Shown: piece by piece, positions 35,496 through 47,824 of the stretch
How the letters are laid out: each line of letters opens with the position of its first letter
Position numbering within the stretch: the first letter of the stretch is position 1
Assembly (NCBI GenBank): GCA_040954595.2
Contig: CM082592.2
Span: forward strand, 4,030,001 to 4,094,000
DNA: 64,000 bases
Source of the DNA: Balanoglossus misakiensis
Taxonomy: Eukaryota > Hemichordata
Reading direction: 5' to 3'
The notes under the pieces: model-generated
The model's input: only the letters and a program-made list of their open reading frames with translations
Database searches by the model: none
Told to the model about the DNA's origin: nothing
Translations under genes and position numbers: made by a program

Positions 35496-36792
35496 GTGAG
35501 AGAGAGAGAGCAAGCTCATCATCGCTAGAGGTGTGAATGAACGGCGTCTGAATCAAAAGCCAATACGTGCTTCAATTAAACGACTTCAAAATTTCTGCAG
35601 GCACTTATTCTGTAGAGTGCCATAAGTCAAGCGTCATGGCCGCGCTCTTGACAGCTCTTTCACAAAGGGTGATAATGAATGTCGACCTTTTTTGTTTGCT
35701 TTCACACGTCAAAGATGGAGAGGCACGGTGAGAAAAATTGGTCGTGAGAGTGGACCTGTATATTTGTTCGACCGTGTCGTGTTTTCTGATTCATTAATGG
35801 TGCTTATGTGGGAGGACATTTTTAGTGGGTGTGGTTGACCGCATAAAGCAAATAATAGTCTTATCCTTCTGTGTGTGTGTGTTTCTGCGCCATTGCTTTC
35901 TCGAAAAATCTTGGTCACATTGATACTTGGTACATGTAGTTCTGAACTGATTTTGGTTTCGATATTAGTGGCTTGGAAGATGGTAAAGTTATTGATTGAA
36001 AATTAAATCAGCAAGTGGAAGTCTGAGAATTCAGTCCCCCTCACCATCAATAAAGAGACAAAAGGGGTGGTATTACAGGTGTTGAGGGCGCTGTCTGTGA
36101 CAGATACATGTATGTATGGTACTTTAAACAAACAAAAATCTGACTTACAAACTCCGTCTTCAAATAATTTACTATCCCAATCATCGTTCGAGATCAAATC
36201 CTATACTGTTGTCCCAAATGTTTCAGTGATCAGGGTGTTCTCACACTGTTTGTTATTCTCAATTAAATCCCAATGTACACCTAGGATGAGGATTTTCATC
36301 TCTATGGCAACCGGGTAAGATGGACAACCTGATTGTCAAGAACTAGATTAGTGTATTCGTGTCAGTGAAAGTTTGATGTTGTAATTGTAGTTTCATGGCT
36401 GTATAGCCATAAAATGTTAATTTGTTTCAGTTTAATTTTGATGTTGCAGTTGTGGTTTTATATATGTACATGTATGCACTGTACGGTAATTCTGGCTGTG
36501 CCCATAAAATGTCTATCAAGAGAACGACTGTGTCAACCTTTTCAATGGGTTTTATTTCATGAAATACTACCCCTTTTTAGCAATTTTAAACAGTGCACTG
36601 CACTGCATCTTTGGTGTTGTAAACTGTTAATTATAGAAATACACATTTGTTTCTGCACTTGTCAAGGGTTATAGAATTGTGTGTAGCATCGGCATTGTTA
36701 TTAGCCTCTGACGGTTCTTAATGCATGCAGGAAATTGTATATTCTGGCCATCCGACAGTAGTATCTGAGTTTGACTGATTTCAATAACAAAC

Positions 36793-36830
36793 AGATGATG
36801 ATGATGATGATGATGATGATGGATGATGAT
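36793..36830. repeat. GAT trinucleotide microsatellite
   Basis: Tandem GAT units with one interruption, in the intron 50 bp upstream of the 36880 exon. Confidence 0.9.
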
Positions 36831-36879
36831 TAAACGCTGAACAACATTAAAGGACTTACAACTCTTGCCTTCCCTGCAG

Positions 36880-37062
36880 ATCAAAAGTGCAATAGCCAAG
36901 GAGAGAGAAATCTGGGAGAAGGAGATGGAACGACATGTCAGCCGGGAGCAGGAATCTTGGGAAGAGCAGGCGGCCAAGAATTTGGCCAAACTGAGAGAAG
37001 AACTGGAGCAAGAGAGACAGATGGCACTATCCTTCCAGAACACCATATCAACACTCCGAGAG
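36880..37062 (+). CDS. Exon: coiled coil (61 codons)
   Basis: The acceptor is CTTGCCTTCCCTGCAG and the donor GAG|GTAGGA, phase 0. Heptad-like sequence including EREIWEKEMERHVSREQE and LAKLREELEQER. Confidence 0.9.
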
Positions 37063-37526
37063 GTAGGATGATACTTAATATAGAAAAATATTGATACAAT
37101 AGTTAAACGACCACAAACAAAATTTGTTTTTTAACATTTTTTTAATACCCCAATATTGTAATTAAAATATGAAGTACAACTCATACTGGTAATGCAATTG
37201 CCAAAGTAAACATTGGCAAATTTCAAATATCATGTATATAGTATATGGAAGTAACATCTATTGGGAACAGCTGGGAAAATAATAGTACAGTACACAGGTA
37301 ATTTGAAAGTAGTGCATGATTGTTGTTCGTTCTATCTGATGTATGCATCACTATTCAATCTGGTCAGTTCATCATATGAGATTGAAATGCATCTTCGAAC
37401 TTAAAGATTTCTCTCGAGACTATAAAGTGAGGCTGTATGCAAGCACTTCTCATCTCTAAGGGTTTATAGATCGTTGACCAAAGACGGTAAAACATTTGCC
37501 CATCAATTTATTTATTTCTGTCCCAG

Positions 37527-37658
37527 GAAATGGAGGCTCACAGACAAGAAAACCGAGCGGCACAGAGAGAGAAGATCGATGCCGTCACCAAAGCGAGGGA
37601 AGCTGCAAGGAAGGAGAAACAGGCGGAGTTGGATAAACTGCGAGAGAAACTAACTCAG
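37527..37658 (+). CDS. Exon: coiled coil (44 codons)
   Basis: The acceptor is TTTATTTCTGTCCCAG and the donor CAG|GTGAGC, phase 0. The translation begins EMEAHRQENRAAQREK; it is very charged and Ala-rich. Confidence 0.9.
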
Positions 37659-39180
37659 GTGAGCGATCTGTCTTGTCATGAACTGCTCTCTGACATGTTT
37701 ATGTTCTGCTAACTGGCACACCTGATGTTCTTAAGCCTCAATTTGGATTTCAATGTCTTCGTATCCTTCTATCAATAACTGTCCACGTTTCTCACATGGG
37801 TAAAATTCAATGCACTGAGTTCAGATATCAGTGATGCTCCAGATACTGTACTCCAGCGCATCAATGTTTTGTTTTGACTGTGGGGGCGCTGTTGTATTTT
37901 TTGGACTCAGTGGTTTCTGTTATACATGGAAGATTAATTTGGTGTTTGTTGAAAGCAACATTTATGAAGAATGACGACATTCTGTGTGTCTGTATGTGTC
38001 TGTGTATGTGTGTCTGGGTATATGTCAAAGACTTTGGTTGGTAATTTCCCAGCATGTCTCTAAACCACCTGTCGCTGTATACTGCTTGCTAAGATTTTCT
38101 CGAACATACAAATATGTTCCAACGTCCTTTGCTTTGCATTCAATCAACTATTTTACCCGGTGTACAGGATAAAAACAAACAGTTGATATTATGGACGTAA
38201 AACAAAACAGAACAAGATATTATGAAAAAATCTAATCATATTATAAAAAATTCTTTCAGATGAAAAGTTGATGTCTTTGCCTATATGTGTGACACACCTT
38301 GAACTATATAGGGAACACATACTGAGTCTATCCTGAGGAAATGACCTTGTGAATTTTTCAAGGCCATGTTCTGACCCCCTTTCACCCCTCTACATGGAAT
38401 CACCCGTGTTGCTTTCTGTTGTGCAGTTGGAACCATGTACAAAAAGATAGGGGTGTGCGGGTTCAAATGGTAATCAATGGAACTGAGTGTCTTTTTAAGT
38501 TTGTTGTTGAGATAAGGGGCTTTTCAAACATTTTACTGTCTTTTTTATATGTGAGTCAATTGAAGAGGTCACTCAAGTCAATCCTGACGATCGGTACCTC
38601 GTTTCTTTTTTCTCTTCTTTCTTCTATTGTAACACAGCCATTGTTGGTTGTGCAGATATGACTATCAAATGGTTAGGTTCGCACTTAGTGGCGTGAGGCC
38701 CTGTTAAAATGAGACATTCAGTTCTTATATACAAAGCATGTGAAGGCAGTTCACCAGAAATGATTGATATTCTTGGTTTAATAAAAGTTGGTTGTGTATA
38801 TAGTTGATTTCTGACATTTGGCACGGAGGACTGCCAGTGATCATTCCTTCACAGTCTTTGTATTTCTTTGACTAAACAACAAAGAAATATCTGAAATCTG
38901 AAGAGACAAAATCTTTTGAGTCCACACCCAGAATGCTTGAACATTTAAGTCCTTTTTTATACAATAGATGATACGTGGTGGTATTTTATTTCGTCCCTTG
39001 TCCTGTGGTCATATTTTTTTTCTCTTAGAAGGTTCCGAACATTTTATTTGACGTGTCTATTGTTATTCTAAAAAAAAGGATTTCAATACATTGAGTACAA
39101 GTGGTGGTGCAAACACCGGGCTTTAAAGAGACTTAGAGAGAAGGACGTCAGAAGTTGGCCCAGTGCCAGAAGTCACCCTG
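37659..39180 (+). other. Intron (first part)
   Basis: AT-rich intron with a GTGTCTGTATGTGTC simple stretch near 37985-38020. No exon candidate was seen before the CpG-rich block near 39.4 kb. Confidence 0.6.
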
Positions 39181-39379
39181 TGCGGATATTCAGTATTGAC
39201 ATCCTGTGTGTTGATGTCATGCTCTTTGGTCGGACTTTATTAATTCTGTTGTCTGTGTTCTGCCAAACGCACAGTAACACACGGGGCTTTACTCGTGTTG
39301 TCCGGAGAAATTTTTTGGCTCACCTAGGCAGTTTTACGACAATTTGTCTGTTTCCAGTCTGTCTGTGTAGATGTGCGTG

Positions 39380-39473
39380 TACACAACGGCCATTGTCATG
39401 CATTGTGTATGACGGATTCTCGACAAGCAGCTGTTAACGCACGTCGGGCGAATTCACCGTACCTTAATTCTCC
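39380..39473 (+). promoter_or_regulatory. Candidate internal promoter / 5' UTR C
   Basis: Sequence becomes CpG-rich (ACGCACGTCGGGCG region) just upstream of the ATG at 39474, inside an otherwise AT-rich 4.8-kb intron. No TATA box is evident. Promoter function is inferred from position. Confidence 0.4.
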
Positions 39474-39716
39474 ATGCTGCTGCGCACCGGACGACATCGG
39501 CCGCCGACATACGCCAGTGTGTCATGGAGGTACCCGGTGGCCTACACGGTGGGGCCGACGACGACGCGCTCCCCACCCCCGGGGGTGTGGAGAACCCAGC
39601 TTGAGCAGCTGAGCTCGCTGGCCAGCCTCTTCAACTCCAGCCAGGATGTGCTGAAGTCGGCGACAATGACGTTGGACGATTTACCGTGTCACCATCGTCG
39701 TCGCGCAACAACGAAG
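39474..39716 (+). CDS. Candidate alternative first exon C
   Basis: An ATG opens 81 codons in CpG-rich DNA, ending at donor AAG|GTAGCT in phase 0, which matches the 42428 exon. The translation starts MLLRTGRHRPPTYASV, continues with a Pro/Thr-rich stretch (TTTRSPPPGVW), and then forms a helix (LEQLSSLASLFNSSQDVL) before a basic end (HHRRRATTK). The helix would feed into the following coiled coil. There is no good acceptor upstream. It predicts a 496-residue isoform. Confidence 0.6.
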
Positions 39717-42427
39717 GTAGCTGGACACTGTGTCTCCATTGTCTCCGAAGCCGCACAATTGTTGTAATATTTCACGCATTGTTTGCTCTGCCTGATAGTA
39801 ACAAGGGGATATGGGGAAACCTTGTTAAGTGGGATTGAACCGTTGTTTAAACAAGTACATACCAGCTCATATACATCATAGACACCCTGATATAACCCCA
39901 GGCAGTTTTAACGTCGATATCAATACTCAACCATATATATCCACTCAGAAAAAAAAGCAATGTTTAATTTCAACAGTACCCAATATTTAAACTTCTATAC
40001 AGATGAAATTTCATGACATACGGTATTCACACTAACATGCTATTATCTAAATTGAGTGTCTGTTAAACACCTCACACACAGCAGTCATCCCGAGTACCAG
40101 CTACATGTATTGTTGATAATAGTCCATTGTCTGCTAAACAATAGAAACAGCTTTGACCATCAACTGTTGTGATTCAGATTTGAATAATATCACGCACTAT
40201 ATTAATCGTCCATAATCTCTTATCAACCCCATTTATATTTAGATGAATACCAACCACTCTGAAACAATTGCCATTTCGTCTCTTTAATAAGCCTATGTGT
40301 TGAACCGTTTAATATTTTTAACATGTACATATATGGTGTACGTAGGTTTTGTTTGTATGCTGATGTTTGTTCTGTATTCAGAGTTCAATATGTAAGGTGG
40401 CTAAAAATATATAACATGCCAAATAGGTAATCAATGTAATAATTGTCATTTGAATATCACCACCCAAAATCGTGTACTGCCTTTCTCATAATCTGAACAG
40501 ATACAACATTAAAGTCTGTGAATCAGGGTCACTCTATGTGTTTGACAGTTTCAACAAAGATCCTAATGTGAGTGACCTTGTGTGTGAAGAGCCCTGTTGA
40601 TTTTGGTGTCTGCAGTGACATTATGATGTGTGACGTAGATGTCATCCATATTGTAATGTCAGGCGCTGACAGGATGGGGGAAAAATCTGTTGAATATAAG
40701 GATTAATGTGCATTTGCGTAGAATGTTAGGAACAGCTGACCCTTTGGTTCTCAATAAAACGGTTCCGTTCACAGACAAAGAACTGTTGTTTGCAGCTATA
40801 GAAATGCCGACGTCAACAAATATGGATCCAATGGGTATTTACGTATACTAAGGAAAACATCACCCATGAATGTCAGAGAATTTTTTATTTTTTTATTTAT
40901 TTTTTATTTTATTTATTACTATTTTCCTTTTTTGGAAAGTGACATCGTGATGTTTATATGTGTCAGTAAATTTTATAAATTTATTTAATTGGCATATCTG
41001 CAATGAACATGTAATGCATGAGTTTCCTGTCAAGGGATGCAAGTTCAAAGTTACCACGGTATCCTGTTCTAGTTGGCAACATGGACAATGGAGGAATTGT
41101 TGTGTTGTTTTATACTGTCTCATTTATTTTGCTCGTAAATTATCACTGTGTAAGAAAACGGGGTGTGAAAATTAAGAGAATGTAAACAAGATTGAATTCT
41201 TTTTTGGTCGTGTACGTTTTAGTTGAGATCTACTCTAAAAGTCAGTTCAACCATGGTACTACGTCGATGGTTTAACAATAAGCAGTATTGTTCCCAATAC
41301 AAAATAGATGTTTATCGTTTTCGTATTGTAGTCTGTTCAGTGAAGGGTGCTTGGATACCATGTCATACGATCACCCTGATGAATAATATCATTTAGGAGA
41401 GTTAAACATGTACACTACACTTACTGAATGAAGAATGTACATGTACTGGTAGCGGCGATTGAATGCGTGAGCCCAGGGTAGTTTGCCTTAGCAACAGTCG
41501 TTGGGGCTGTTGGTGGATATATAGTATCTCAGGACTACAACATTCCAATTTGCAAAGCAATTCATTTTTTTTCATTTTGGTGGCCTTTAAAGATCCATAT
41601 GTTTAATAAGAGAATAGAGACACATATTTTGATCGTTGGAACATATCAGTATCCAGGTTGACCACTATCACAGGGGTTAATCCAGTGCGAATCCTTGAGA
41701 ATTTGTCTTGTGTGTCATTATAGCCCCACACAGGTGACAGGGCTTATCTGACACTGCCTACAATGTACATACTCCAGTAACCAAGAATATACAGCCGAGA
41801 CTCCCCTTAATGTCGCGGTGCGCCATTTGTTTACACCGGTTGCCGTAACAACCACTGCAGATCAAGGGGGGGAGGCATGATCGCGTTACTAGTAACTTTG
41901 GTTTTGGACGTTGTGTGCAGGAGGTTTGCTTCACACTTTGTAATTAGATTGTGTTTGTTGTCTTGTGTCTGTTTAGTTGCGATAGGGTATAGAAGGCTAT
42001 TGATTTTCACTGATAAAAGAAGTTGTGGCTTATCACTTGAGCTGATATAAGAGGTGAACTATTTGATGGTTATTTTCTAGGTTGCCTCATTCGCTGTGCC
42101 ATACAGCAGACTGAGGGCCTTCCTCTTATATCAAATAAGTGTCCAACACCTGTGTGAAGTATCAGCAAAGTTTTAAAGGGACAAAGTCTCTCTCTCGCTA
42201 CCCTTTTTCCACTAATTATGTTTGATGCAAGACACTGTTATGTTAATGTACATTGTGGATATATATTGAATCAACGTTCAACCACACACACCTTCCATTC
42301 AGCTTGTAGACACGAGAATGAAAATACTCGCTAAAATCAATAATCGTTCTCTACTATTTTACTATTTTACTCTCATGAAACCAGAATTGTTTCTGACTGG
42401 CCACGATTTTGATTCTCTCTCCCACAG
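39717..42427 (+). other. Intron
   Basis: AT-rich, with a T/A-rich stretch near 40880-40930; no exon candidate was seen. The TTAAAGGGACAAAG motif occurs at about 42174. Confidence 0.6.
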
Positions 42428-42648
42428 GAGAAGTTCGCCGAGGTCGACACGCTGAGACTGAAACTGAGGGATCAAGACGACGAACTGATCCAGCTGCGCT
42501 CGGACGTCAAATGTCATTCGCAGAAGGAGAAAGAGGCGGCCCTGCAAGCCGAGAGACACGAGAGGAGTCTGGTGATGGAAATCAACGATGAATGCAAAAG
42601 AATTGCCGGTGTCACTGGTGGGACGCCTCGAAAAGTGCCAGTAACAAG
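42428..42648 (+). CDS. Exon: coiled coil, phase 0 in, phase 2 out
   Basis: The acceptor is TTCTCTCTCCCACAG and the donor ACAAG|GTAAAA. The translation EKFAEVDTLRLKLRDQDDEL.. is helical and ends in a short non-helical tail, VTGGTPRKVPVT, marking a break in the coiled coil. Confidence 0.9.
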
Positions 42649-43132
42649 GTAAAAATTAATTTGTCTTCAGTAGTTTTGTCTTTCAGGCTCTTCCTGAATA
42701 GTGTCTGGAATTTAAGACGGTTGTCCAGAATCTGGTCAGTTTTGCTCAGGTTTTTATGTCCAGTATCTGGACTGTCTTGTTCCTTGCTGTATTCTAGTCA
42801 GTGATCAGAGAGTACATGTATGAATGCTCCAGTCCAACATTGGCTGATAAACTGAACAGCATTTGTTATACCGTAGCCTAGATTATACAGTAAATGTATT
42901 CATTGCACTTTTGCCCTGAATTTTTAAGGAAGTGGGTGTCCTATAAACTACTTTCAGTAAAATGACATCCTCACATTTTGACAGTCAATGCAGCAAAACT
43001 GAATCGTCTAACTTTGAATCAAGATTTTGGCGCAAAATGGTGACGTTGAAATGAAACTACACACAGCATTCACTCGCCAACAAAATGACCCCCCAGTTCG
43101 GTGAGTAAATTTGACTTTTTCGTCCCGAGCAG

Positions 43133-43331
43133 AACGGCAGACTATTCCCCGTCTGTGAACGGCTCCCCAGCCAAGAGTCCCAAACTGGGTCGCAGTGCCC
43201 TCCGACCTCAGGTCGGCCAGGCGCTAGGCAACCTGAAGAGTGCCAACGAGGAGCTCCGTCAGCACCTGAACACCGCGAGACAAGAACTGGAGAGAGAGAA
43301 GAAATCCGTCAGCAAAACAAGGAAAGAGAAG
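43133..43331 (+). CDS. Exon: Ser/Pro linker then coiled coil
   Basis: The acceptor is TCGTCCCGAGCAG and the donor AAG|GTAGGT. The two carried bases complete Arg. The first 25 residues are a Ser/Pro/Lys linker (SPSVNGSPAKSPKLG) and the rest is helical (..LKSANEELRQHLNTARQ..). Confidence 0.9.
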
Positions 43332-43515
43332 GTAGGTTTTTGTGTATAGGTGTTACACCCCCCTGGGCATGAGTCACAGTGTAGGTGTCACACCCCCTGT
43401 TGCCGTCGCAGAAGCATTTTGTGAATGGAATCATTTGCGTGCAAAGTGGTAGGTCAGTGAGTGCTGTTATGAATTGGTTTGATTCTGTGCATTTATAGCA
43501 TACCATAAAGATCTT

Positions 43516-43850
43516 GAAATTATTATTATTTTATTATTAAATCTTTATTTCGGACTATAAACGTGTCTATATAGAAATGATTACAGATGAGAAAAATAAG
43601 TGTATTGTACATGTATATGTGTACTTAATCAATCTTGCAACCTCTTGGCAGTGCACTTGAAATTCAGTATACACAAAAATTTTAAAGGTAAAAAGATTGG
43701 AATGGCCTGAATACATTCTCGGCCAGAAAATGACTTCAGTGTTAGAAGTATTTAATGGCACGTCAAGTTGCTTATCGATATATGTCAGTACATGTATTAT
43801 TATTGAGGAGATTTTCTTTTGAGATAATCTCAGATTTGCTTCTTTCAATG
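43516..43850. repeat. Possible LINE 3' fragment
   Basis: An ATTATTATTTTATTATTAAA tract is followed by a low-GC stretch resembling a reversed LINE tail, similar in layout to 33587-33880. There is no reliable coding remnant. Confidence 0.3.
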
Positions 43851-44073
43851 TGAACTTCTTTAAATGACTGTCCTCTTTCTTTCGTTTTCTTTATTTCTCG
43901 TAATTATCTGGTAAACTTTAATACCGTATGTTCCATTAACATGTTAATGTTAAAAAGGGACCTTGATGCACGTCCATGTTGTCAGTTTCACCACACGTAA
44001 AGTGAAGGCAAATGTCAAATCTCTGGGGCCGGCCCCCTGATCCGTTGTTTCGTTGTTCATTCCGTCATTCCAG

Positions 44074-44157
44074 GAGGCTGATCTGAAACGTCAGAGAGTG
44101 CAGCTGGAACGAGGAAAAGCGGCACAAATGGAAGCCTTGCGAGACAGGCTGGTCAAA
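44074..44157 (+). CDS. Exon: coiled coil (28 codons)
   Basis: The acceptor is CCGTCATTCCAG and the donor AAA|GTGAGC, phase 0. The translation begins EADLKRQRVQLERGK. Confidence 0.85.
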
Positions 44158-45058
44158 GTGAGCATCAATCCTCTTCAACCCTTAGCCACCCCTATGCACA
44201 CACTCCAATTGGAATGATCCCCCACTGCGTTTCAGTTGTTGATCAGTCCATTTCTGTGAACAGGGGTGCAAGACTGGAAATTCGGACAATTTTAAATCTT
44301 CTTCTAAGTGCATGAAGTTGGACTAAAAACCAAATTGTCACTCTTTCTCAGTTATCCAAATCTTGTCTCAGCTAGAATAACAATAACTAAATATTTGTCT
44401 AATTCAATTTTTTATAATCGAGTTGCATCAGGAAAATAACGTTAATACATTGATGCATGTGGGACAGGCACTCACTAATTGACGAATTCGATCTGGAAAA
44501 TAATATCTACATTGACCCCTATAATATTTGGGAAGTAACTGCACTGTTGATCTGTCATTGTTTCACATGGACTTGTTCACATTCACAGCACTAAATAATT
44601 TACACTTATCTCTTAAAGGGGAGAATAATGTTCATATTGACATTCCTTGAGGGTACGATGATATTTTTTGTCCAGTTTCATGCTGATCATTCTGATGAAA
44701 TGCGTTTTGCCTTCAGCGTTTGGGTTGGATTGTTTTCAAAAATTAATGTTGTTTTTTCAAGAATTGAAATTTCATTGAAATTATAACCAGTTCCCACACT
44801 GTTGAAATATCTGCTGTGGAGGACAACATTTTCATTTTGTTATTCAGGCAGAAGTTTACTTTTTCATTAGACTCTACCTGGAAAAAAAACACACATATGA
44901 AATGCGATAATTTTTCAGCCCATTTCCCAGTATAGAGACTCAATTTTACCACAGAAAGCAAGAAGAGTGCACAGTAAATTGTCCAGACTGCGAGATGATT
45001 CAGCATCATTGCTGCACCGAGATCAGAAGTGAACGTGTTGTACAAACTCGTCTTGCAG

Positions 45059-45246
45059 GAACACCTGGAAGAGCTGAACAAACTCCAGAAAGCGGTCAGC
45101 AAGGACGATGCCACGCTGCACCAAGAACTGCGGCACAAGGACGGCGAGCTGAAGGAGATCGCCAAGAACATGAACCAGTGGAAGGAGGAGACAGCTCAGA
45201 AGATGGCCAGGAAGTTTGAGGAAGAGCTGAACAGAGAGTTAGACAG
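45059..45246 (+). CDS. Exon: coiled coil, phase 0 in, phase 2 out
   Basis: The acceptor is ACTCGTCTTGCAG and the donor GACAG|GTATTG. The translation EHLEELNKLQKAVSKDD.. and MARKFEEELNRELD is helical with clear heptads. Confidence 0.9.
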
Positions 45247-45468
45247 GTATTGGCGTAAACACCAATTATTCATTTTTAGCGAGTTTTTAACTCTTGTATC
45301 TACAAGTGGGATGGAAGGTGTGTGTGGTTGAACGTTCATTCACTATATATCCACATGTACATTAACATAAACGGTGTCTTGTATCAAACATAATGAATGG
45401 AAAAAAGGCAACGAGAGAGAGACTTTGAACCTTTAATCGTTCATTCTTTTCTGCTCTGGTACATGTAG

Positions 45469-45577
45469 GCGTATGAAAGAACAGTCCAAGACAATGGTGC
45501 TATCCTACAAGAATCGTTTAGCGGAACAGCAGAGACAGATTGAACGACAGGACAGAGAACTCAGAAAACTGAATGCG
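45469..45577 (+). CDS. Exon: coiled coil (completes Arg, phase 0 out)
   Basis: The acceptor is CTGGTACATGTAG and the donor GCG|GTAGGT. The translation MKEQSKTMVLSYKNRLAEQQ ... then a basic/acidic helix ending LRKLNA. Confidence 0.85.
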
Positions 45578-46166
45578 GTAGGTTGAGCGACATTCTGTCG
45601 CTAAACAAAGTTTTGTTGTTGTAACTGTACATTTGTTTGTGGTTCCTGTCACCGTGTCGTCTACATTTTGCCACAAAAATTTCCTAGTATATTTTTTCAA
45701 ATTTACCCATATCTGATTTCACATGTGATCTTTAAAAAATCATATATGTGTTTGTTATGAAATAAATGACAAGTATAGAGTCACTTGTTAGAAATGTTTA
45801 GTTTTAAGATGTTCATCAAGGGAATTCTGCAACAAAAGGTCGCCTTCATGTCATTCATTTCATTAATTTGTTATACTGCTGGAGGTTAAAGGTTACCATG
45901 GCAAATTGAGATCTAGCCAATCACAGATTTTAAGTGGGTGGCACACGCGAAAAAAAGAGCACCACCATATGTTCTTTAGAAGACTCAGATACGCCATTTC
46001 AGCCATATATGGACGTATGTAAATTGGAGGTGACCGTATACCTTTAACTGAGTGGGTGTGTTGTTACAATGGTAATGCAACAGAACAACACAAAGCTGAA
46101 ATTTCTTCGAGTCAAACACATGCATCTGGTATCTTACATGTACTTATGATATTTTCTTTTCCCCAG

Positions 46167-46370
46167 GAGAAGCACTCTGCCAGTGTGGACTCGCCATCGC
46201 AGAGCAGCGACGCCAGCACCATCCGACTGATGCGCCACTTGCAGGAGAGGGTCAAGCACCTGAGGGAGGAGAACTTGGCGCTTCGTCGCTCGGCGCAGAA
46301 CATCAGTTTCCATAGCGATAGCGGCACCATGGATGACACAACACCGCTGGCATCGTCCGGAGTGGAAAAT
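46167..46370 (+). CDS. Exon: coiled coil flanked by Ser-rich segments
   Basis: The acceptor is TTTTCTTTTCCCCAG and the donor AAT|GTAAGC, phase 0. The translation begins with a Ser-rich stretch (SVDSPSQSSDAST), contains a helix (IRLMRHLQERVKHLREENL) and ends Ser/Thr-rich (SGTMDDTTPLASSG). Confidence 0.9.
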
Positions 46371-46960
46371 GTAAGCCGAAATGAAACTCATTGACCAATC
46401 AACTGGGGTAGATTAAGCTCCTTGAGGGGTATTAAACAGTCCAAGAAAGAATTTTAAGAATTGGTTCATGAAAATCATTGCTCCTACCCTCGCAGATTTG
46501 GAATTTTAATTGTATGTCAGCGACAACAGTAAAAAGTTCCATACTGCAAAATTTCCTATTTCTTAAATTTCTTGGTATGTGCGATTTTTCCCATCAACAT
46601 TATTGAATAATTCAAAATACACAGTGGTTTAATCTGCAGTGCAGATCTGTGCCGTATTATTTGTACATTCTCATGAATATTTATTGTGATGTCGTGGGGT
46701 TGGGAGTGCTTAAAGGTGGGAAATGTCCAGTGGGTAAGGAATATCACCAGCTTAGTTTAATCCTGCACAGTGATGCACCCTTTCATTAATGCTAGCGCCC
46801 TCTCGCGGCCATCATGAATTTGAAACACCTTTGATGTGATTGGTCAAAATTTCCCCATTGGCCTCGCTTTGAGTTTTAATGGCTGCTAGACTTATGAAAA
46901 GGGTGAATATTGATAGTTCAAATTTTTTACTGATCATCTTTCTTTGTCGCCTTCTGACAG

Positions 46961-47134
46961 AGCGAGTCAGGAAGCTACAGTACCTACTCTTCGTCCAAGT
47001 TGGAAGGCAGAGTACGCAAGTTAGAGAGGCAACTCAACGATGCTGAGCATCAGTCCAGGGAAAACAAGGACCTGCTGAACAACAAAATGACGGAAATTGA
47101 AAAACTGCAGAGTGCGCTGACCCATCAGACCAAG
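46961..47134 (+). CDS. Exon: coiled coil (58 codons)
   Basis: The acceptor is GTCGCCTTCTGACAG and the donor AAG|GTAGGC, phase 0. A Ser/Tyr-rich start (SESGSYSTYSSS) leads into KLEGRVRKLERQLNDAEHQS and a final helix. Confidence 0.9.
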
Positions 47135-47291
47135 GTAGGCAAGACACATTTTATCAATTTTGCTCTTGCTAACGTGTGACCATCAAAAGTTAAAGGTATG
47201 CCGGGGTGTAAATTATGCTTGGAGCAGACATTTCCTGTTTTTCAGTGGAACGCAGTTTCACAGTTTGAGGATTTGTTTGCTCGCATTTTTT

Positions 47292-47384
47292 TTAACCCTT
47301 TCAACACCATGATCCGGTCCATATCCATTGTTTTCTATGGTAAGATTTGACCTCTAAAGAGGGAACTGGGGGTGAAAGGGTTAA
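47292..47384. mobile_element. MITE-like element, TTAACCCTTTCACC family, copy 5
   Basis: A complete copy with inverted ends, TTAACCCTTTCAACACC on the left and GGGGGTGAAAGGGTTAA on the right. The core carries CCATTGTTTTCTATGGTAAG and GACCTCTAAAGAGGGAACTG. It lies in the last intron. Confidence 0.85.
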
Positions 47385-47529
47385 AGATTAATTGCATGAA
47401 TCAGAATTGGGAGAAAAATTGGTTCATAATGTCGACATATACGAAACCACTGCTGCAGGATTATACGCACTCCACTTTCGATCGTCAGTTCTCTAAACGT
47501 ATCATCTTTTTTCGCTTCAATCCAAACAG

Positions 47530-47598
47530 GAACTGATGAAACTTGAAAGGGCGTACGCAAAAGTCCAGTCGGAGCTTGCAACGTCATCCATGCGGTAG
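47530..47598 (+). CDS. Last coding exon
   Basis: The acceptor is GCTTCAATCCAAACAG. The 22 codons (ELMKLERAYAKVQSELATSS.. then Met-Arg) extend the helix and end at TAG 47596-47598. This is the C-terminus for all predicted isoforms. Confidence 0.9.
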   Translation, partial: ELMKLERAYAKVQSELATSSMR

Positions 47599-47824
47599 CA
47601 GGAGCAATAATCGCAAAAAAAATGAGGGACACCCAAAACAGCCGAGGCAGTATTATCACAACTCCCATCCCGTTTTTCACACTCTGCCGTCTATCCATAA
47701 TGGTACAGCCCTGAAATCATGTGAGAATCATTAGCCAATCAGTGACCAGGATACGCAGTTCATGACCCTGAGAGGACAGCATTTACAGGATTTGCACATT
47801 TCAGTTGAATTTTGTTGTTAAGGC

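Larger units (their letters stand above)
4615..47598 (+). other. Split gene: KRAP/ITPRID-like protein with long coiled coil
   Basis: This is the overall gene model, built from exons listed one by one below. The chain from 18606 to the TAG at 47596-47598 has 20 exons whose GT-AG junction phases all match, which random ORFs would not do. With the candidate first exon at 12543 the CDS is 6981 nt and predicts 2326 residues. The N-terminal half is disordered and carries a KRAP-type NLGFG motif. The C-terminal half is almost entirely charged coiled coil (E, K, R, Q rich). Known KRAP/ITPRID proteins bind IP3 receptors and tie them to the actin cytoskeleton; a similar tethering role here is inference. 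The three exons at 4.6-8.1 kb chain with each other but not directly to 18606, so the 5' structure is incomplete. Confidence 0.75.
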
